A stretch of 60,107 nucleotides of DNA. Origin: an uncultured bacterium. Lineage in GTDB: Bacteria; Bacillota; Limnochordia; DTU080; JAAYLA01. The DNA lies in assembly GCA_937983075.1 (NCBI GenBank), contig CALKAQ010000095.1:1-60107 (forward strand), given 5' to 3'. The position numbers and the translations under genes are program-made. Within the stretch, counting starts at the first letter, position 1. The number at the start of each line of letters is the position of its first letter. The notes beneath the pieces were generated by a model, which was not told the DNA's origin, ran no database searches, and saw nothing but the letters and a program-made list of their open reading frames with translations. Below are positions 50,399-59,087 of the stretch, piece by piece.

Positions 50399-51186
50399 TA
50401 CGGCGCTCCCCCTATCCGCAGAGCGAGGCTGCGCAGCATCTGCACCATTTCGCCGCCCGCGCTGAATATGGAACTGATGAGCGCTACGTACACAGGCAAA
50501 ACGAAAATGTACAAGAAAAGGCCAACGGCGATTTTCACAGGAAAACCGACAATGAACACATTGATTTGCGGCACTGCGCGGGTGATGATTCCCAGCGCAA
50601 CGTCTGTAAGCAAAATCGCCCCCATGATCGGCAGCGCTATGCGCAGACCGAGCAAAAACAAGCTGGCAAAAATGCGCACGACGCCTTCGACGACACCGCC
50701 CGTGATTTGCACGCCGCCGATTGGAATCAAGGCGAAACTTTCCACGAGTGCGCGAAAAAACGCCTGATGACCGTTGATCGCAAAAAAAAGGAGCACAGCG
50801 AGAATACGATGGAACTGCGACATCAACGGAACTTGCACATCGGTCTGCGGATCGAAGATGTTCACCATGCCAAATCCCATCGGCACGTCGATGAATTGAC
50901 CGCTCAGATAGATCGCGGCAAACACCATATTTACGACGAAACCGTAAATGAGCCCCGTGATGCTTTCGGCCAAAACTTGCATGCCGAGCTCAGGCAACGT
51001 TTCGGGCTGCGCCCCAGGAGCAATGAACGGGAACACCAGGACGGCCAACAATCCGGAAATACCGATTTTGGTGAGTGCCGGCACGTGCTGCCCCAGCATC
51101 GGCGCGGTGATCCAAAACGTCGAGAGGCGTATGAACACCGGGAGCCACAGGACGAACTGCGCTTCCCAATCCGCGAAAAAATCCAT
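50398..51186 (-). CDS. fliR: Flagellar type III export protein FliR
   Basis: 262 residues, six or so membrane helices. Part of the FliP5-FliQ4-FliR1 export gate. Family features: FVLWLPVFIRLSTFWITAPML, the segment GFVVNMVFAAIYLSGQFIDVPMGFGMVNIFDP, and a C-terminal FSAGGEMVQMLRSLALRIG. Start ATG 51186, four bases after the fliQ stop, stop overlapping flhB. Confidence 0.94.
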   Translation of the reverse strand: MDFFADWEAQFVLWLPVFIRLSTFWITAPMLGQHVPALTKIGISGLLAVLVFPFIAPGAQPETLPELGMQVLAESITGLIYGFVVNMVFAAIYLSGQFIDVPMGFGMVNIFDPQTDVQVPLMSQFHRILAVLLFFAINGHQAFFRALVESFALIPIGGVQITGGVVEGVVRIFASLFLLGLRIALPIMGAILLTDVALGIITRAVPQINVFIVGFPVKIAVGLFLYIFVLPVYVALISSIFSAGGEMVQMLRSLALRIGGAP

Positions 51187-51190
51187 GAGC

Positions 51191-51460
51191 TTATATCACC
51201 ATCGACAGCATGGTCTGATACAGCTCTTGGGTAAACTCAATCAGAATGCGCAGCATCCACGGTCCGAAAATGACGGCAGCAAGCAATACCGCTACGATTT
51301 TGGGAATGAATGCGAGCGTCTGCTCTTGAATCTGCGTGGTCGCCTGAAACAGGCTGACCAACAAACCCACTCCTAAAGCGAGCAAGAGCATCGGACCCGC
51401 GACCAAAAGCACGGTCGTAACCGCCTCACGCCCGATATGGATGACCATCGCCTGGGTCAT
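51191..51460 (-). CDS. fliQ: Flagellar type III export protein FliQ
   Basis: 89 residues from ATG 51460 (GGGAGG 7 nt upstream; the frame is open to 51484). Two membrane helices: VTTVLLVAGPMLLLALGVGLLVSLF and IVAVLLAAVIFGPWMLRILIEF, joined by QATTQIQEQTLAFIPK, the family's most conserved stretch. Between fliP (74-base gap) and fliR. Confidence 0.95.
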   Translation of the reverse strand: MTQAMVIHIGREAVTTVLLVAGPMLLLALGVGLLVSLFQATTQIQEQTLAFIPKIVAVLLAAVIFGPWMLRILIEFTQELYQTMLSMVI

Positions 51461-51534
51461 TTCAAACGCCTCCCTTACCCACACGGCGTCTCCTTGCGGG
51501 AGCCGTCACGGCGCCGGCCGCTTGATGAAGCATT

Positions 51535-52287
51535 CTACTGGTATCCCAGGAGCAGCGAACGCGTAATCAAATTCCACCCGTCCACCATGACAAACAGCAA
51601 AATCTTAAACGGCAGCGAAATCATGACGGGAGGAAGCATGAGCATCCCCATGGACATCAACGTGCTTGCGACAATCATGTCGATGACCAAAAACGGAATG
51701 AACAGCACGAATCCCAATTGAAACGCCGTCTTCAGTTCGCTGATGATGAACGCCGGAATCAACACCACGGTCGGGACGTCATCCGTGGTGTGAGGCTGCG
51801 GCGTACCCGAAAGTTCCAAAAACATAGCCAGATCGCTTTCACGTGTGTTTTGAAACATGAAATTGCGTATGGGTACTAAGCCTCGTTCCAAAGCCTCCGA
51901 TGCTTCAATTTCGTTCGCCAACAGCGGTTGTATGGCGACTTCGTTGACGCTCTGAAACGTCGGTGCCATCACAAATGCAGTCAAAAACAAAGCCAAGCCA
52001 ATAATCACTTGATTTGGCGGCATTTGGTTCGTAGCCATCGCGGTCCGGACAAAACCGAGGACGATGACGATCCGGGTAAACGACGTCATCATGACCAATA
52101 TGGCAGGCGCCAACGATAAAACCGTAAGCAAGAACAAGATTTGCAGCGTTACGGCAACATCCGCAGGCTCTTCAGCCGTCCCGATTCCCACTTGAATTTG
52201 CGGGAAAACTTGCTGGGCACCTGCGGATGGCGCCCACACAAGCGCTGCAAGCAATACCACGAGTAGAGGGTAAGAAAACTTCTTCAT
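51535..52287 (-). CDS. fliP: Flagellar type III export protein FliP
   Basis: 250 residues with a cleavable signal peptide (MKKFSYPLLVVLLAALVWAPSAGA). Core motifs: MTSFTRIVIVLGFVRTAM, NQMPPNQVIIGLALFLTAFV, PAFIISELKTAFQLGFVLFIPF, and MVDGWNLI near the end. Forms the helical entrance of the export gate with FliQ and FliR. Overlaps the fliO stop by 4 bases (ATGA), GAGGGG 8 nt upstream. Confidence 0.96.
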   Translation of the reverse strand: MKKFSYPLLVVLLAALVWAPSAGAQQVFPQIQVGIGTAEEPADVAVTLQILFLLTVLSLAPAILVMMTSFTRIVIVLGFVRTAMATNQMPPNQVIIGLALFLTAFVMAPTFQSVNEVAIQPLLANEIEASEALERGLVPIRNFMFQNTRESDLAMFLELSGTPQPHTTDDVPTVVLIPAFIISELKTAFQLGFVLFIPFLVIDMIVASTLMSMGMLMLPPVMISLPFKILLFVMVDGWNLITRSLLLGYQ

Positions 52288-52727
52288 GCATTTGGCCCCT
52301 CTCGTGATGATTCGCCCTCCTGGGCGTTCGTTTCGGCACCAAACCGCTGCAAAATCGCTGCAAATCGCTCTTTGCCCGTTCCCCCTTGCTGAGACGCTCG
52401 GATTTCAGCTGCGATTTGCGGATCGTTCAGTTCCGTCAGAACGTTGATTTGCTGTGCAGTGACTCCTACGACGAGGAAGCGGTTTCCTGGTACCTCAACC
52501 AAACAGATGGCTCGTCCCGGCCCCACCGATACCGATTCGACGATGCGCATCAGCCGCCCGTGCGCACCGAACGGACTGCGTTTCCCGTAAAGTTTGGTAA
52601 CAACGTAAACCAAGGGTGCAAGCAGCAAGAGAACGAGCAGCACTTGCACAACATCCGCCCAGGAGAGCAACGCCGTTGCAGCCAACGGTATGTTGACAAC
52701 GTGATTGAAAAACTGTACGTACATCAC
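52284..52727 (-). CDS. fliO: Flagellar biosynthesis protein FliO
   Basis: 147 residues (start GTG 52727 or ATG 52724, overlapping the fliY stop). Short periplasmic N-terminus, one membrane helix (VVQVLLVLLLLAPLVYVVTKLYG), then a small FliO domain: RIVESVSVGPGRAICLVEVPGNRFLVVGVT. Helps assemble FliP rings. FliO is the least conserved gate protein; identity rests on this domain and its place between fliY and fliP. Confidence 0.88.
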   Translation of the reverse strand: MMYVQFFNHVVNIPLAATALLSWADVVQVLLVLLLLAPLVYVVTKLYGKRSPFGAHGRLMRIVESVSVGPGRAICLVEVPGNRFLVVGVTAQQINVLTELNDPQIAAEIRASQQGGTGKERFAAILQRFGAETNAQEGESSREGPNA

Positions 52728-53854
52728 CGCAGATTTTGCATCCGCTCTTGTCGGCTGACGATGCTCGAGATTTTCACGCCGAAATTCTCGTCCATGACCA
52801 CGACTTCGCCTTTGGCAACGAGCTTCCCGTTGACAAACACGTCAACCGGTTCCCCGGCCAGCTTGTCGAGTTCAATTACCTGCCCCTTGGTCAATGAGAG
52901 AATTTCTCGGATCTCCATTTCAGCCCGTCCCAATTCGACGGTGATGTTGAGCGGAACGTCCAGCAGCAAATCGATGTTTTCAGATCCGGAGCGCATTGGA
53001 GTTCCTTCCAGACTGGCGAATTCCGCCTTGCGTACTTCGCCGCGGGACGGAGACGCAGCGTGCTTGTCAGCGCTTGAGGTTGTCACCGCCACGGGAGCAA
53101 CGGCTTTTAAAGCCTGTTCCGGCTGATCCGCGACGAAGTCGCTGACCTTCTTGGCGCCATTGCCACTGCCGTTGCCATTGCCGTTTCCGTTTCCGTTTCC
53201 ATTCCCATTGCCGTTCATGGTGGTCAGTCGCTCCATGAACACTTCAGCAACTTCATTGGGCATTAAAAGGCGTCCGGGAAAGCTTCCCGCCTCACCGGCA
53301 TGAGTCAGCAAGTCAAACGTGATGACGCGCTCGCTCTGACCAAACGGCAGTTCTGCGACGTTGACCGCCAAATCCACGAGACGGGGCGGATTGGCAACGG
53401 CCTGCAGATCGAATCGGAGCAACGTCGACAGCTGCTTGCCAAGCGCGGTTGCAAATGGTTGCAAAAACGCTTCGAAACGCTCAAGCTCCGCAGCTTCTCC
53501 CTCAGGTGGCGACTCCATTCCCCGCACCACCGTGCGCATCCAGTCGGGATGAGTCAACAAAACGAGGATTCCTTTGATCTCACCTGACAGATCAATTTCA
53601 GCCGCAATCCATTCCGTTTCTTCACCTTCGGTGGGCCGCAAACCCTTGAGGTCGACGCCGAGAAAATCGATCCCGACGCTTTGCTTGATTTCAGCGCTCG
53701 CCTCCTCAAAAGCGTTGGCCACACATACACGCACGGCTTCCGCAACGGTGTATGCATCCGCCTCTTCGCAAAAGGAGTCATCATCTTCGAGCGGCGGATA
53801 ACCATCTCCCAGCAAAGCATCGATTTCTTCTTGAGACAAAAAGTCCTCACTCAA
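52724..53854 (-). CDS. fliY: Flagellar motor switch protein FliY (CheC-like domain plus FliN domain)
   Basis: 376 residues from TTG 53854 (GGAGG 9 nt upstream). C-ring protein: N-terminal CheY-P-binding peptide (LSQEEIDALLGD), a CheC/FliY middle domain (about 30-210), a linker with ten Asn/Ser-Gly pairs (214-233), and a C-terminal FliN/SpoA domain (DLLLDVPLNITVELGRAE, VIELDKLAGEPVDVFVNG). In Bacillus FliY the CheY-P phosphatase sites have ExxN; by eye both places read differently here (AEAVRVCV and FEAFLQPF), so the phosphatase may be lost. Stop overlaps fliO; start overlaps fliM. Confidence 0.92.
   Translation of the reverse strand: MSEDFLSQEEIDALLGDGYPPLEDDDSFCEEADAYTVAEAVRVCVANAFEEASAEIKQSVGIDFLGVDLKGLRPTEGEETEWIAAEIDLSGEIKGILVLLTHPDWMRTVVRGMESPPEGEAAELERFEAFLQPFATALGKQLSTLLRFDLQAVANPPRLVDLAVNVAELPFGQSERVITFDLLTHAGEAGSFPGRLLMPNEVAEVFMERLTTMNGNGNGNGNGNGNGNGSGNGAKKVSDFVADQPEQALKAVAPVAVTTSSADKHAASPSRGEVRKAEFASLEGTPMRSGSENIDLLLDVPLNITVELGRAEMEIREILSLTKGQVIELDKLAGEPVDVFVNGKLVAKGEVVVMDENFGVKISSIVSRQERMQNLR
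53156..53215 (-). repeat. Ten-unit hexanucleotide repeat coding Asn-Gly in fliY
   Basis: Ten 6-base units of the type AAYGGN (minus strand), the ninth being AGTGGC (Ser-Gly). They encode a flexible linker between the CheC-like and FliN domains. Codon third positions vary (GGC, GGA, GGG; AAC, AAT), so the repeat is not perfectly uniform. Length changes would stay in frame. Confidence 0.9.
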
Positions 53855-54851
53855 GGAAATCCGCCTCCTTCTTCACGGTAGAAATCAACTCGACAGCTAA
53901 GCGGCTGCCGACCCGCCCGGGTGTTCCGAGAAATTTGACGCCCCGGCCGATGCGAATGGCCAAAGGATCTCTCACCCGGGTGTCAAGCTGGACGACATCT
54001 CCGACACCGAGATCGAGAAAGTCGCCGATGGTAATTCGACCGGTGCCCAGCTCGACAATCAGCGGCAGCCGCATGCTCTCGAGGCGGCGTTTGATCGTTT
54101 CCCTTTCCAGCGGATCGGGTTTGTGCTGCTCACCGGCGAACCAAAGCTGCGCCTTGAGTTTGGAACTGACGGGTTCAAGTGCTGAGTAAGGAATGCAAAG
54201 GCTCATACGCCCCAACACGGAACAAAGTTTCACATTGAACCGAATGACCACCGTCATGTCCTTTGGGGGTACAAGCTGTGTGAACTGCGGATTCTGCTCG
54301 ATGCGCTCAAATTGTGCTTCCAGATCGGCAACTTGGTTCCACTCTTCTTCAAGAATTTGCACCATCCGTTCAATGATGCGGCGGAAAACCGTCTGCTCGA
54401 TCTCCGTCAGCGGACGCGGCCGCTTCAACGCAGTCCCGGGACCGCCGAGAAGTCGGTCGAGCATGACAAACCCGATGTTCGAGTCGATGTAAAGTATGGC
54501 ACTGCCTGGCAGCGGTTGAAGCCGTAATATGGAGAGAATCGCCGGATTCGTCAGCGATTCGGCAAACTCCTCGTACATCATTTCCTTAACCGAGGCGAGC
54601 TCAATATTCACTTGTGTGCGGAGATAGGCCGACAACGACGTTTGCATGTTCCGCCCGAACGACTCATGCATCATTTCCAAAGTGCGAATTTGATCTTTCG
54701 AAAGCTTGCCGGGCCGCAAGAAATCGTAAACGTGCACTCGTGAGCCGCCTGAGACCATACGGCTCGAGTCGTCGTCACCTTCTTCCATTTCGCTTTGCAG
54801 AGCCGCCATCAGAGCATTGATTTCTTCCTGCGAAAGTATAGGTTCACTCAC
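53847..54851 (-). CDS. fliM: Flagellar motor switch protein FliM
   Basis: 334 residues from GTG 54851. C-ring protein linking FliG, FliY and CheY-P. N-terminal CheY-binding motif LSQEEINALMAAL; middle CheC-like domain with FGRNMQTSLSAYLRTQVNIEL and the FliG-contacting region near IGFVMLDRLLGGPG; C-terminal SpoA domain (PLIVELGTGRITIGDFLDLGVGDVVQLD in pieces). The initiator overlaps the fliL stop (TAGTG) and the end overlaps fliY by 8 bases. Confidence 0.95.
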   Translation of the reverse strand: MSEPILSQEEINALMAALQSEMEEGDDDSSRMVSGGSRVHVYDFLRPGKLSKDQIRTLEMMHESFGRNMQTSLSAYLRTQVNIELASVKEMMYEEFAESLTNPAILSILRLQPLPGSAILYIDSNIGFVMLDRLLGGPGTALKRPRPLTEIEQTVFRRIIERMVQILEEEWNQVADLEAQFERIEQNPQFTQLVPPKDMTVVIRFNVKLCSVLGRMSLCIPYSALEPVSSKLKAQLWFAGEQHKPDPLERETIKRRLESMRLPLIVELGTGRITIGDFLDLGVGDVVQLDTRVRDPLAIRIGRGVKFLGTPGRVGSRLAVELISTVKKEADFLE

Positions 54852-55303
54852 TACCGCTGCACCACCAATTCGTGGAAAAAGACACCGAGAACTTCCCCAC
54901 GATTTACCAATGAGTCAATGGCATCTTTGATTTCGAGCTTGAGTCTCTCAGCGCCTTCTTCCGCTTCCACCTCATCGGCCGAATAAGAGCGCAACACGGC
55001 AATGATTGCATCTCGCAGACGATAGTCACGTTCTTGCAATTCGACCGCCGTCCGGCTGTCCGGCACCTCGAGAACGACAGTGGCACGAACGAATGCGGTA
55101 TTTCGATTGGGGCTGCGCAAATCTGCAGTGATGTTTTCAATTCGTACAACGCCACCCGGCCGAGGGGCGCTTTCTGATGCCGTTTCGTTCATGACATCCG
55201 CCGCTTGTCGTTGAAAATACCAAGAAGTTATGTACGCACTTCCGAGCGCACCTACTACAATGATTGCTGCAATCACAAGAATGTTAGGCAACGTAAGACG
55301 CAT
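54851..55303 (-). CDS. fliL: Flagellar basal body-associated protein FliL
   Basis: 150 residues; one N-terminal membrane helix (NILVIAAIIVVGALGSAYITSWYF) and a stomatin-like periplasmic domain (IENITADLRSPNRNTAFVRATVVLEV, then RDYRLRDAIIAVLRSYSADEV). Rings around MotAB stators and raises torque. Start ATG 55303 after GGAGG. Typical order motB-fliL-fliM. Confidence 0.92.
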   Translation of the reverse strand: MRLTLPNILVIAAIIVVGALGSAYITSWYFQRQAADVMNETASESAPRPGGVVRIENITADLRSPNRNTAFVRATVVLEVPDSRTAVELQERDYRLRDAIIAVLRSYSADEVEAEEGAERLKLEIKDAIDSLVNRGEVLGVFFHELVVQR

Positions 55304-55340
55304 TGCCCATACCTCCTTCCGGTCCGTGGATCGTCGAGGC

Positions 55341-56102
55341 TTACAGTGAATCGGGCAGGGGTGCTGGATCTTCGGTCAGCAACAGCACGACGTCCACCCG
55401 TCGATTTTGCGCCCGACCTTCGGGTGTGTTGTTATCGGCTATCGGTTGGTATTCCCCGTAGCCGACCGCCGAAAGGAGATCGGGTTTAACTCCCTGTTCA
55501 ATGAGGAACCGCACAACCGTAGTTGCCCGGGCGACCGACAATTCCCAGTTCGACGGGAATTTCGCCGTAGCAATCGGCAAATTGTCCGTGTGACCTTCAA
55601 TTCGAATTGGATACTCCCATGAACGCAACGCCTGTGCAAAACGCTCCAAAACCGTGCGAAATTCCGGTTTGAGTTCGGCTTCACCTAGGTCGAACAGCAC
55701 TTGATCAGCGAAGCGAACGATGATGCCGCGTTCTTCGACGTCAAGGACAACCGTGCCCTCAAGACCTTCGCTTTCGATGATACGGGCTAAATTTTCATAA
55801 AGCGCAATCGCCTGGTTTTGCCTCAAAGCACCGACGTTAAGCCAAGCCGGGCTGTCCATGGCTCCCATGCTGCTGAAAGCCGAATCATCGGGTGTTAAGC
55901 TGCGCCCACCGTCCAATACCCCGATCGCACCTTGAAACGATGAGATCAACGTTTGAAATTTTTGGACGTCCAAACTGCTGAACGAAAACAGCATGACGAA
56001 GAAGCACAGGAGCAGAAAGACCAAATCCGAAAAGGTCATGAGCCAAACCGATTCGTCCTCTTCTTCGCCATGAATGTGTCGACGCCGACTAGCGCGCACC
56101 AA
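55341..56102 (-). CDS. motB: Flagellar stator protein MotB
   Basis: 253 residues. Basic N-terminus, one membrane helix with the proton-binding Asp26 (WLMTFSDLVFLLLCFFVML), a plug/linker, and an OmpA-like peptidoglycan-binding domain (RIEGHTDNLPIATAKFPSN, WELSVARATTVVRFLIEQG, NRRVDVVLL). The start is TTG 56102 or GTG 56099, inside the end of motA. Ends 37 bases before fliL. Whether protons or sodium drive it is not decided by these residues alone. Confidence 0.95.
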   Translation of the reverse strand: MVRASRRRHIHGEEEDESVWLMTFSDLVFLLLCFFVMLFSFSSLDVQKFQTLISSFQGAIGVLDGGRSLTPDDSAFSSMGAMDSPAWLNVGALRQNQAIALYENLARIIESEGLEGTVVLDVEERGIIVRFADQVLFDLGEAELKPEFRTVLERFAQALRSWEYPIRIEGHTDNLPIATAKFPSNWELSVARATTVVRFLIEQGVKPDLLSAVGYGEYQPIADNNTPEGRAQNRRVDVVLLLTEDPAPLPDSL

Positions 56103-56916
56103 AGCTCACCGCCTCTGCCTCTGCTTCTTCATGTTGCGAGCGGGCAGCGCCCAAAGGATTGTACACCGCTGTACGTTGTGCGGGCGCAAGGAACGACATC
56201 AGTTTTTCCTCAATGATTCGAGGGTTTTCACCCTGCTGAATCGAGAGAATACCCTCGGTCATAATTTCTTTCATTAACACTTCCTCTTCACTGCGCAGCC
56301 GCAGTTTGCCGGCCAATGGCAAAAACACGAGATTTGCCAAAATGACACCATAAAAGGTGGTGATCAAAGCGACCGCCATGGCAGGACCGAGCTGCGACGG
56401 ATCGGAAAGGTTCGACAACATGACGATCAGCCCGATAATCGTACCGACCATCCCATATGCCGGGCTGACGGCAGCCATAAACTGAAACATACCGTGCCCT
56501 TTACGGTGCCGTTCTTCGAGGCAAGCAATTTCGATTTCGAGAATGTTCTTGACCAACTCCGGGTCTGCACCGTCGACGACCAACTGAATGCCTTTGCGCA
56601 AAAATTCGTCCTCGATTTCCTCGGCGTCGTCTTCCATAGCGAGGAGCCCTTCACGCCGCGCCTTGTCGGCAAGCCGTACAATGAGACTGATGACTTCCCG
56701 CGGCGAAGTTCCCTTGCTCGAAAAAGCAATGCGGATGATTCGCCAAAGAGATCTGAGTTCGGCCGGGCGATAGCGCACCACCGTGGAAGCTGCGACGCCC
56801 CCGACAACAATCAATAGCGAACTACCACTCAAGTAAGAAGAGATATCTCCGCCGCCTTGAATGATGCCGATTCCGATGAGGACGATGCCGATAACGATAC
56901 CTAATCCGGCTCCCAT
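56089..56916 (-). CDS. motA: Flagellar stator protein MotA
   Basis: 275 residues from ATG 56916 (MGAGLGIVIGIVLIGIG); the frame is open to TTG 56943. GGGAGG lies 14 nt upstream, a long spacing, so the start is not certain. Four membrane helices, with the conserved SPAYGMVGTIIGLIVMLSNL (helix 3) and ALITTFYGVILANLVFLPLAGKL (helix 4) and cytoplasmic charged segments that face FliG. The motA-motB pair sits inside the flagellar operon between flgE and fliL. The flbD/swrD gene that commonly precedes motA is absent. Confidence 0.94.
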   Translation of the reverse strand: MGAGLGIVIGIVLIGIGIIQGGGDISSYLSGSSLLIVVGGVAASTVVRYRPAELRSLWRIIRIAFSSKGTSPREVISLIVRLADKARREGLLAMEDDAEEIEDEFLRKGIQLVVDGADPELVKNILEIEIACLEERHRKGHGMFQFMAAVSPAYGMVGTIIGLIVMLSNLSDPSQLGPAMAVALITTFYGVILANLVFLPLAGKLRLRSEEEVLMKEIMTEGILSIQQGENPRIIEEKLMSFLAPAQRTAVYNPLGAARSQHEEAEAEAVSFGAR

Positions 56917-56944
56917 ATCAGCAACACGAGCCTCCCTTCCCAAT

Positions 56945-56974
56945 GGACGGGAAGGGGGCTCGCCCCTCCCGTCC
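56945..56974. other. GC-rich hairpin between flgE and motA without T-run
   Basis: GGACGGGAAGGGG and CCCCTCCCGTCC (12 bp with one bulged A, 5-base loop) fill most of the flgE-motA gap. No T-run follows on the minus strand, so it is not a normal terminator. It may stabilise the upstream hook mRNA relative to the stator genes. Confidence 0.6.
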
Positions 56975-56993
56975 GATCGCGACTTCTAAATCA

Positions 56994-58559
56994 TTAACGC
57001 TTGAGATTGACCAACTCTTGCAGCATTTCGTCGGAGGTCGTGATGATGCGGGAGTTCGCCTGATAACCGCGTTGCGTGATAATCATGTGCGTAAACTCCA
57101 TCCCCAAGTCGACGTTGGACATTTCCAAGTTGCCGGGCGCCACGGTGCCGCGATTCCCCGTCCCGGCAGCGCCGATGTTCGCCATTCCCGAGTTCGAAGA
57201 TTCACGGAAAAGCGTACCGGCTTCTTTGTGCAAACCGCCGGGATTTCTAAAGGTGGCGAGAGCCAGCTGACCCAATACCTCCAACAGCCCGTTGGAAAAT
57301 GAGCCGATGATTCGTCCAACCGAATCAATGCTGACCGTCTCTAGTTCGCCGGCTGGATAACCGTTTTGGTCGACGGCTGCAACCGTTGAGCTGCTGGCAA
57401 ATTGGGTCAAGCTGCTAAAGTCCGGCTCAATTTCAACGGGCTCAACACCCGTCGGCGTCAAAACGATCGAACCGGTTTGCGATTCCAGCACTCCGCTCGT
57501 ACTGAAACGGAGCTCGCCGCCGCCGATCGGATTTCCCAGTCGATCTTCCGCCTTCCATGTCCATTCGTAGAGCGAAATCCGCTCGAATGACACGATGACG
57601 TCATGCCTGGCACCTTGTGAGTCAAACACGTGAATCGTCGCCAGCTCGGCCTGCGGCGGAGTGTATGTACTTGCAACCTTGTCTTCGCCTTGTACTTGGT
57701 ATCCGGCAGGAATGGAGTTCACGGCAAAGACACCGTCATTGTCGGCCGTGGGAACGTCAATGACTATTTCTTCGTTCGTTCCTTCCAGTTGGATGCGAAT
57801 CGGCTCCGTTGCGCTTTGGAATATGATTTCACCTGTGGGGCCGACGCGCAGCGTTCCCGATCCTCCGACAACGTTCACGCCTTCTCCCGTCACCTTGACA
57901 CGCCATTCCCATTCATTAAAGGATCCGGTAGGCTGCAGTTCAAACGACACGCTGATTTCTTTTTGTCCATCTGCACTGGTAATGACGATGGGGCGACCGT
58001 CGAAGGCCAACGTACCGGTCGTCCGCGCGTCGAGATTCCCGCTGTATTCGATGCGCGTCGTCGGAAGCGGTGCGATCATTTGATCGATGGGCACCCGCAA
58101 CGGTTCTACCGGCTGACTGGTGTTGACCACCCCGTTTTGAGCGAGCCAACCATAGACGTGCATGCCGGTGGTAATGTGAACCAATGAACCGTTTTGGTCG
58201 AAATCAAACGTACCCGCACGGGTGAACAAGCGTTGGTCTCCGCTGCCGACAATAAAGAATCCGTCGCCTTCAATCGCCACATCGGTTGTCGATCCACTCG
58301 CTTGGAGATTGCCGGGCGTATGGTGCGTCACAATGCCGCCCAACGTAACCCCCAGTCCGACCTGCCGTGGATTGGTGCCACCCCGGGTGCTGGTCGGCGC
58401 GGTCGCGTTCTGCAGCGTTTGATTCAAGGTTTCTTGAAAAATCGCTCTAGAGCTTTTGAAACCAACGGTATTGACATTGGCAATATTGTTTCCGATGACA
58501 TCCATCATGATCTGATGATTTCTCAAGGCCGAGACGCCGGAAAACATCGATCGCAACAT
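56994..58559 (-). CDS. flgE: Flagellar hook protein FlgE
   Basis: 521 residues, long for a Firmicute FlgE. N-terminal rod/hook motif MLRSMFSGVSALRNHQIMMD, NNIANVNTVGFK; central FlgE D2-type domains (Gly/Thr-rich, about 150-390); C-terminal GNLEMSNVDLGMEFTHMIIT, QRGYQANSRIITTSDEMLQELVNLKR in pieces, the coiled-coil end shared by hook and rod proteins. Start ATG 58559 after GGAGG. Exported through the FlhAB/FliPQR gate encoded in the same operon. Confidence 0.95.
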   Translation of the reverse strand: MLRSMFSGVSALRNHQIMMDVIGNNIANVNTVGFKSSRAIFQETLNQTLQNATAPTSTRGGTNPRQVGLGVTLGGIVTHHTPGNLQASGSTTDVAIEGDGFFIVGSGDQRLFTRAGTFDFDQNGSLVHITTGMHVYGWLAQNGVVNTSQPVEPLRVPIDQMIAPLPTTRIEYSGNLDARTTGTLAFDGRPIVITSADGQKEISVSFELQPTGSFNEWEWRVKVTGEGVNVVGGSGTLRVGPTGEIIFQSATEPIRIQLEGTNEEIVIDVPTADNDGVFAVNSIPAGYQVQGEDKVASTYTPPQAELATIHVFDSQGARHDVIVSFERISLYEWTWKAEDRLGNPIGGGELRFSTSGVLESQTGSIVLTPTGVEPVEIEPDFSSLTQFASSSTVAAVDQNGYPAGELETVSIDSVGRIIGSFSNGLLEVLGQLALATFRNPGGLHKEAGTLFRESSNSGMANIGAAGTGNRGTVAPGNLEMSNVDLGMEFTHMIITQRGYQANSRIITTSDEMLQELVNLKR

Positions 58560-58619
58560 CTTGCTTCGACCTCCTGTCCAAAACCGATGATACGTGTGTC
58601 CAAACAGCTGGCGGGCCGC

Positions 58620-59039
58620 TTACAATACGGAGACGACACTGCCGAGCGGATAAGTTTTGCCGTTGACGACAATTTCGGGGAGTCCGTTCTCCAGACGGAC
58701 TGCCTCCACTTTTCCTTTGACGGTTTCGCCGGTGTCGTCTACGTAAACTTCGACGGTTCGGCCGAGCAGCGCCGCAGATTGGGCCGTAAGTGCGTACGAT
58801 ATCTGCAAATCAATGAACCGCTGCATCTGATTCGCCAAATTTTGCGTTTGCTCCAAGGCGCTAAACTGAGCGAGCTGCGCAATGAAATCTTGGTCTTTGA
58901 CGGGATTGGTCGGATCTTGGTACCGCAGCTGGACGGTCAGCAAGCGCAAGAAATCGTCTTTGCCCAAAACATTTTGCGCTTGCGTCTCGTAGGATGCTTG
59001 AGTTGGAGCGTTTGAAACATTGGTTGCACTCACGTTCAT
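58620..59039 (-). CDS. flgD: Flagellar hook cap protein FlgD
   Basis: 139 residues. N-terminal FlgD core: LGKDDFLRLLTVQLRYQDPTNPVKDQDFIAQLAQFSALEQTQNL, read in pieces, is diagnostic. The C-terminal part is a short beta domain (GRTVEVYVDDTGETVKGKVEAV), lacking the larger Ig/Tudor pair of proteobacterial FlgD, as usual in Firmicutes. Caps the growing hook and is discarded after completion. Between fliK and flgE. Confidence 0.94.
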   Translation of the reverse strand: MNVSATNVSNAPTQASYETQAQNVLGKDDFLRLLTVQLRYQDPTNPVKDQDFIAQLAQFSALEQTQNLANQMQRFIDLQISYALTAQSAALLGRTVEVYVDDTGETVKGKVEAVRLENGLPEIVVNGKTYPLGSVVSVL

Positions 59040-59087
59040 TTGTCCATTGCCCCTTTCGGTAGACCTGGCCCAGCCAAGCCAGCGACT

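Noticed and set aside
47162..51460. FlhA/FlhB/FliPQR as a virulence-type III secretion system
   Set aside because: All neighbours are flagellar (hook, motor, sigD, flhF/flhG) and no secretin, needle or effector genes exist here.
53156..53215. Short tandem repeat as a CRISPR or phase-variation tract
   Set aside because: Units are 6 bases with no spacers, and any change in copy number keeps the reading frame.
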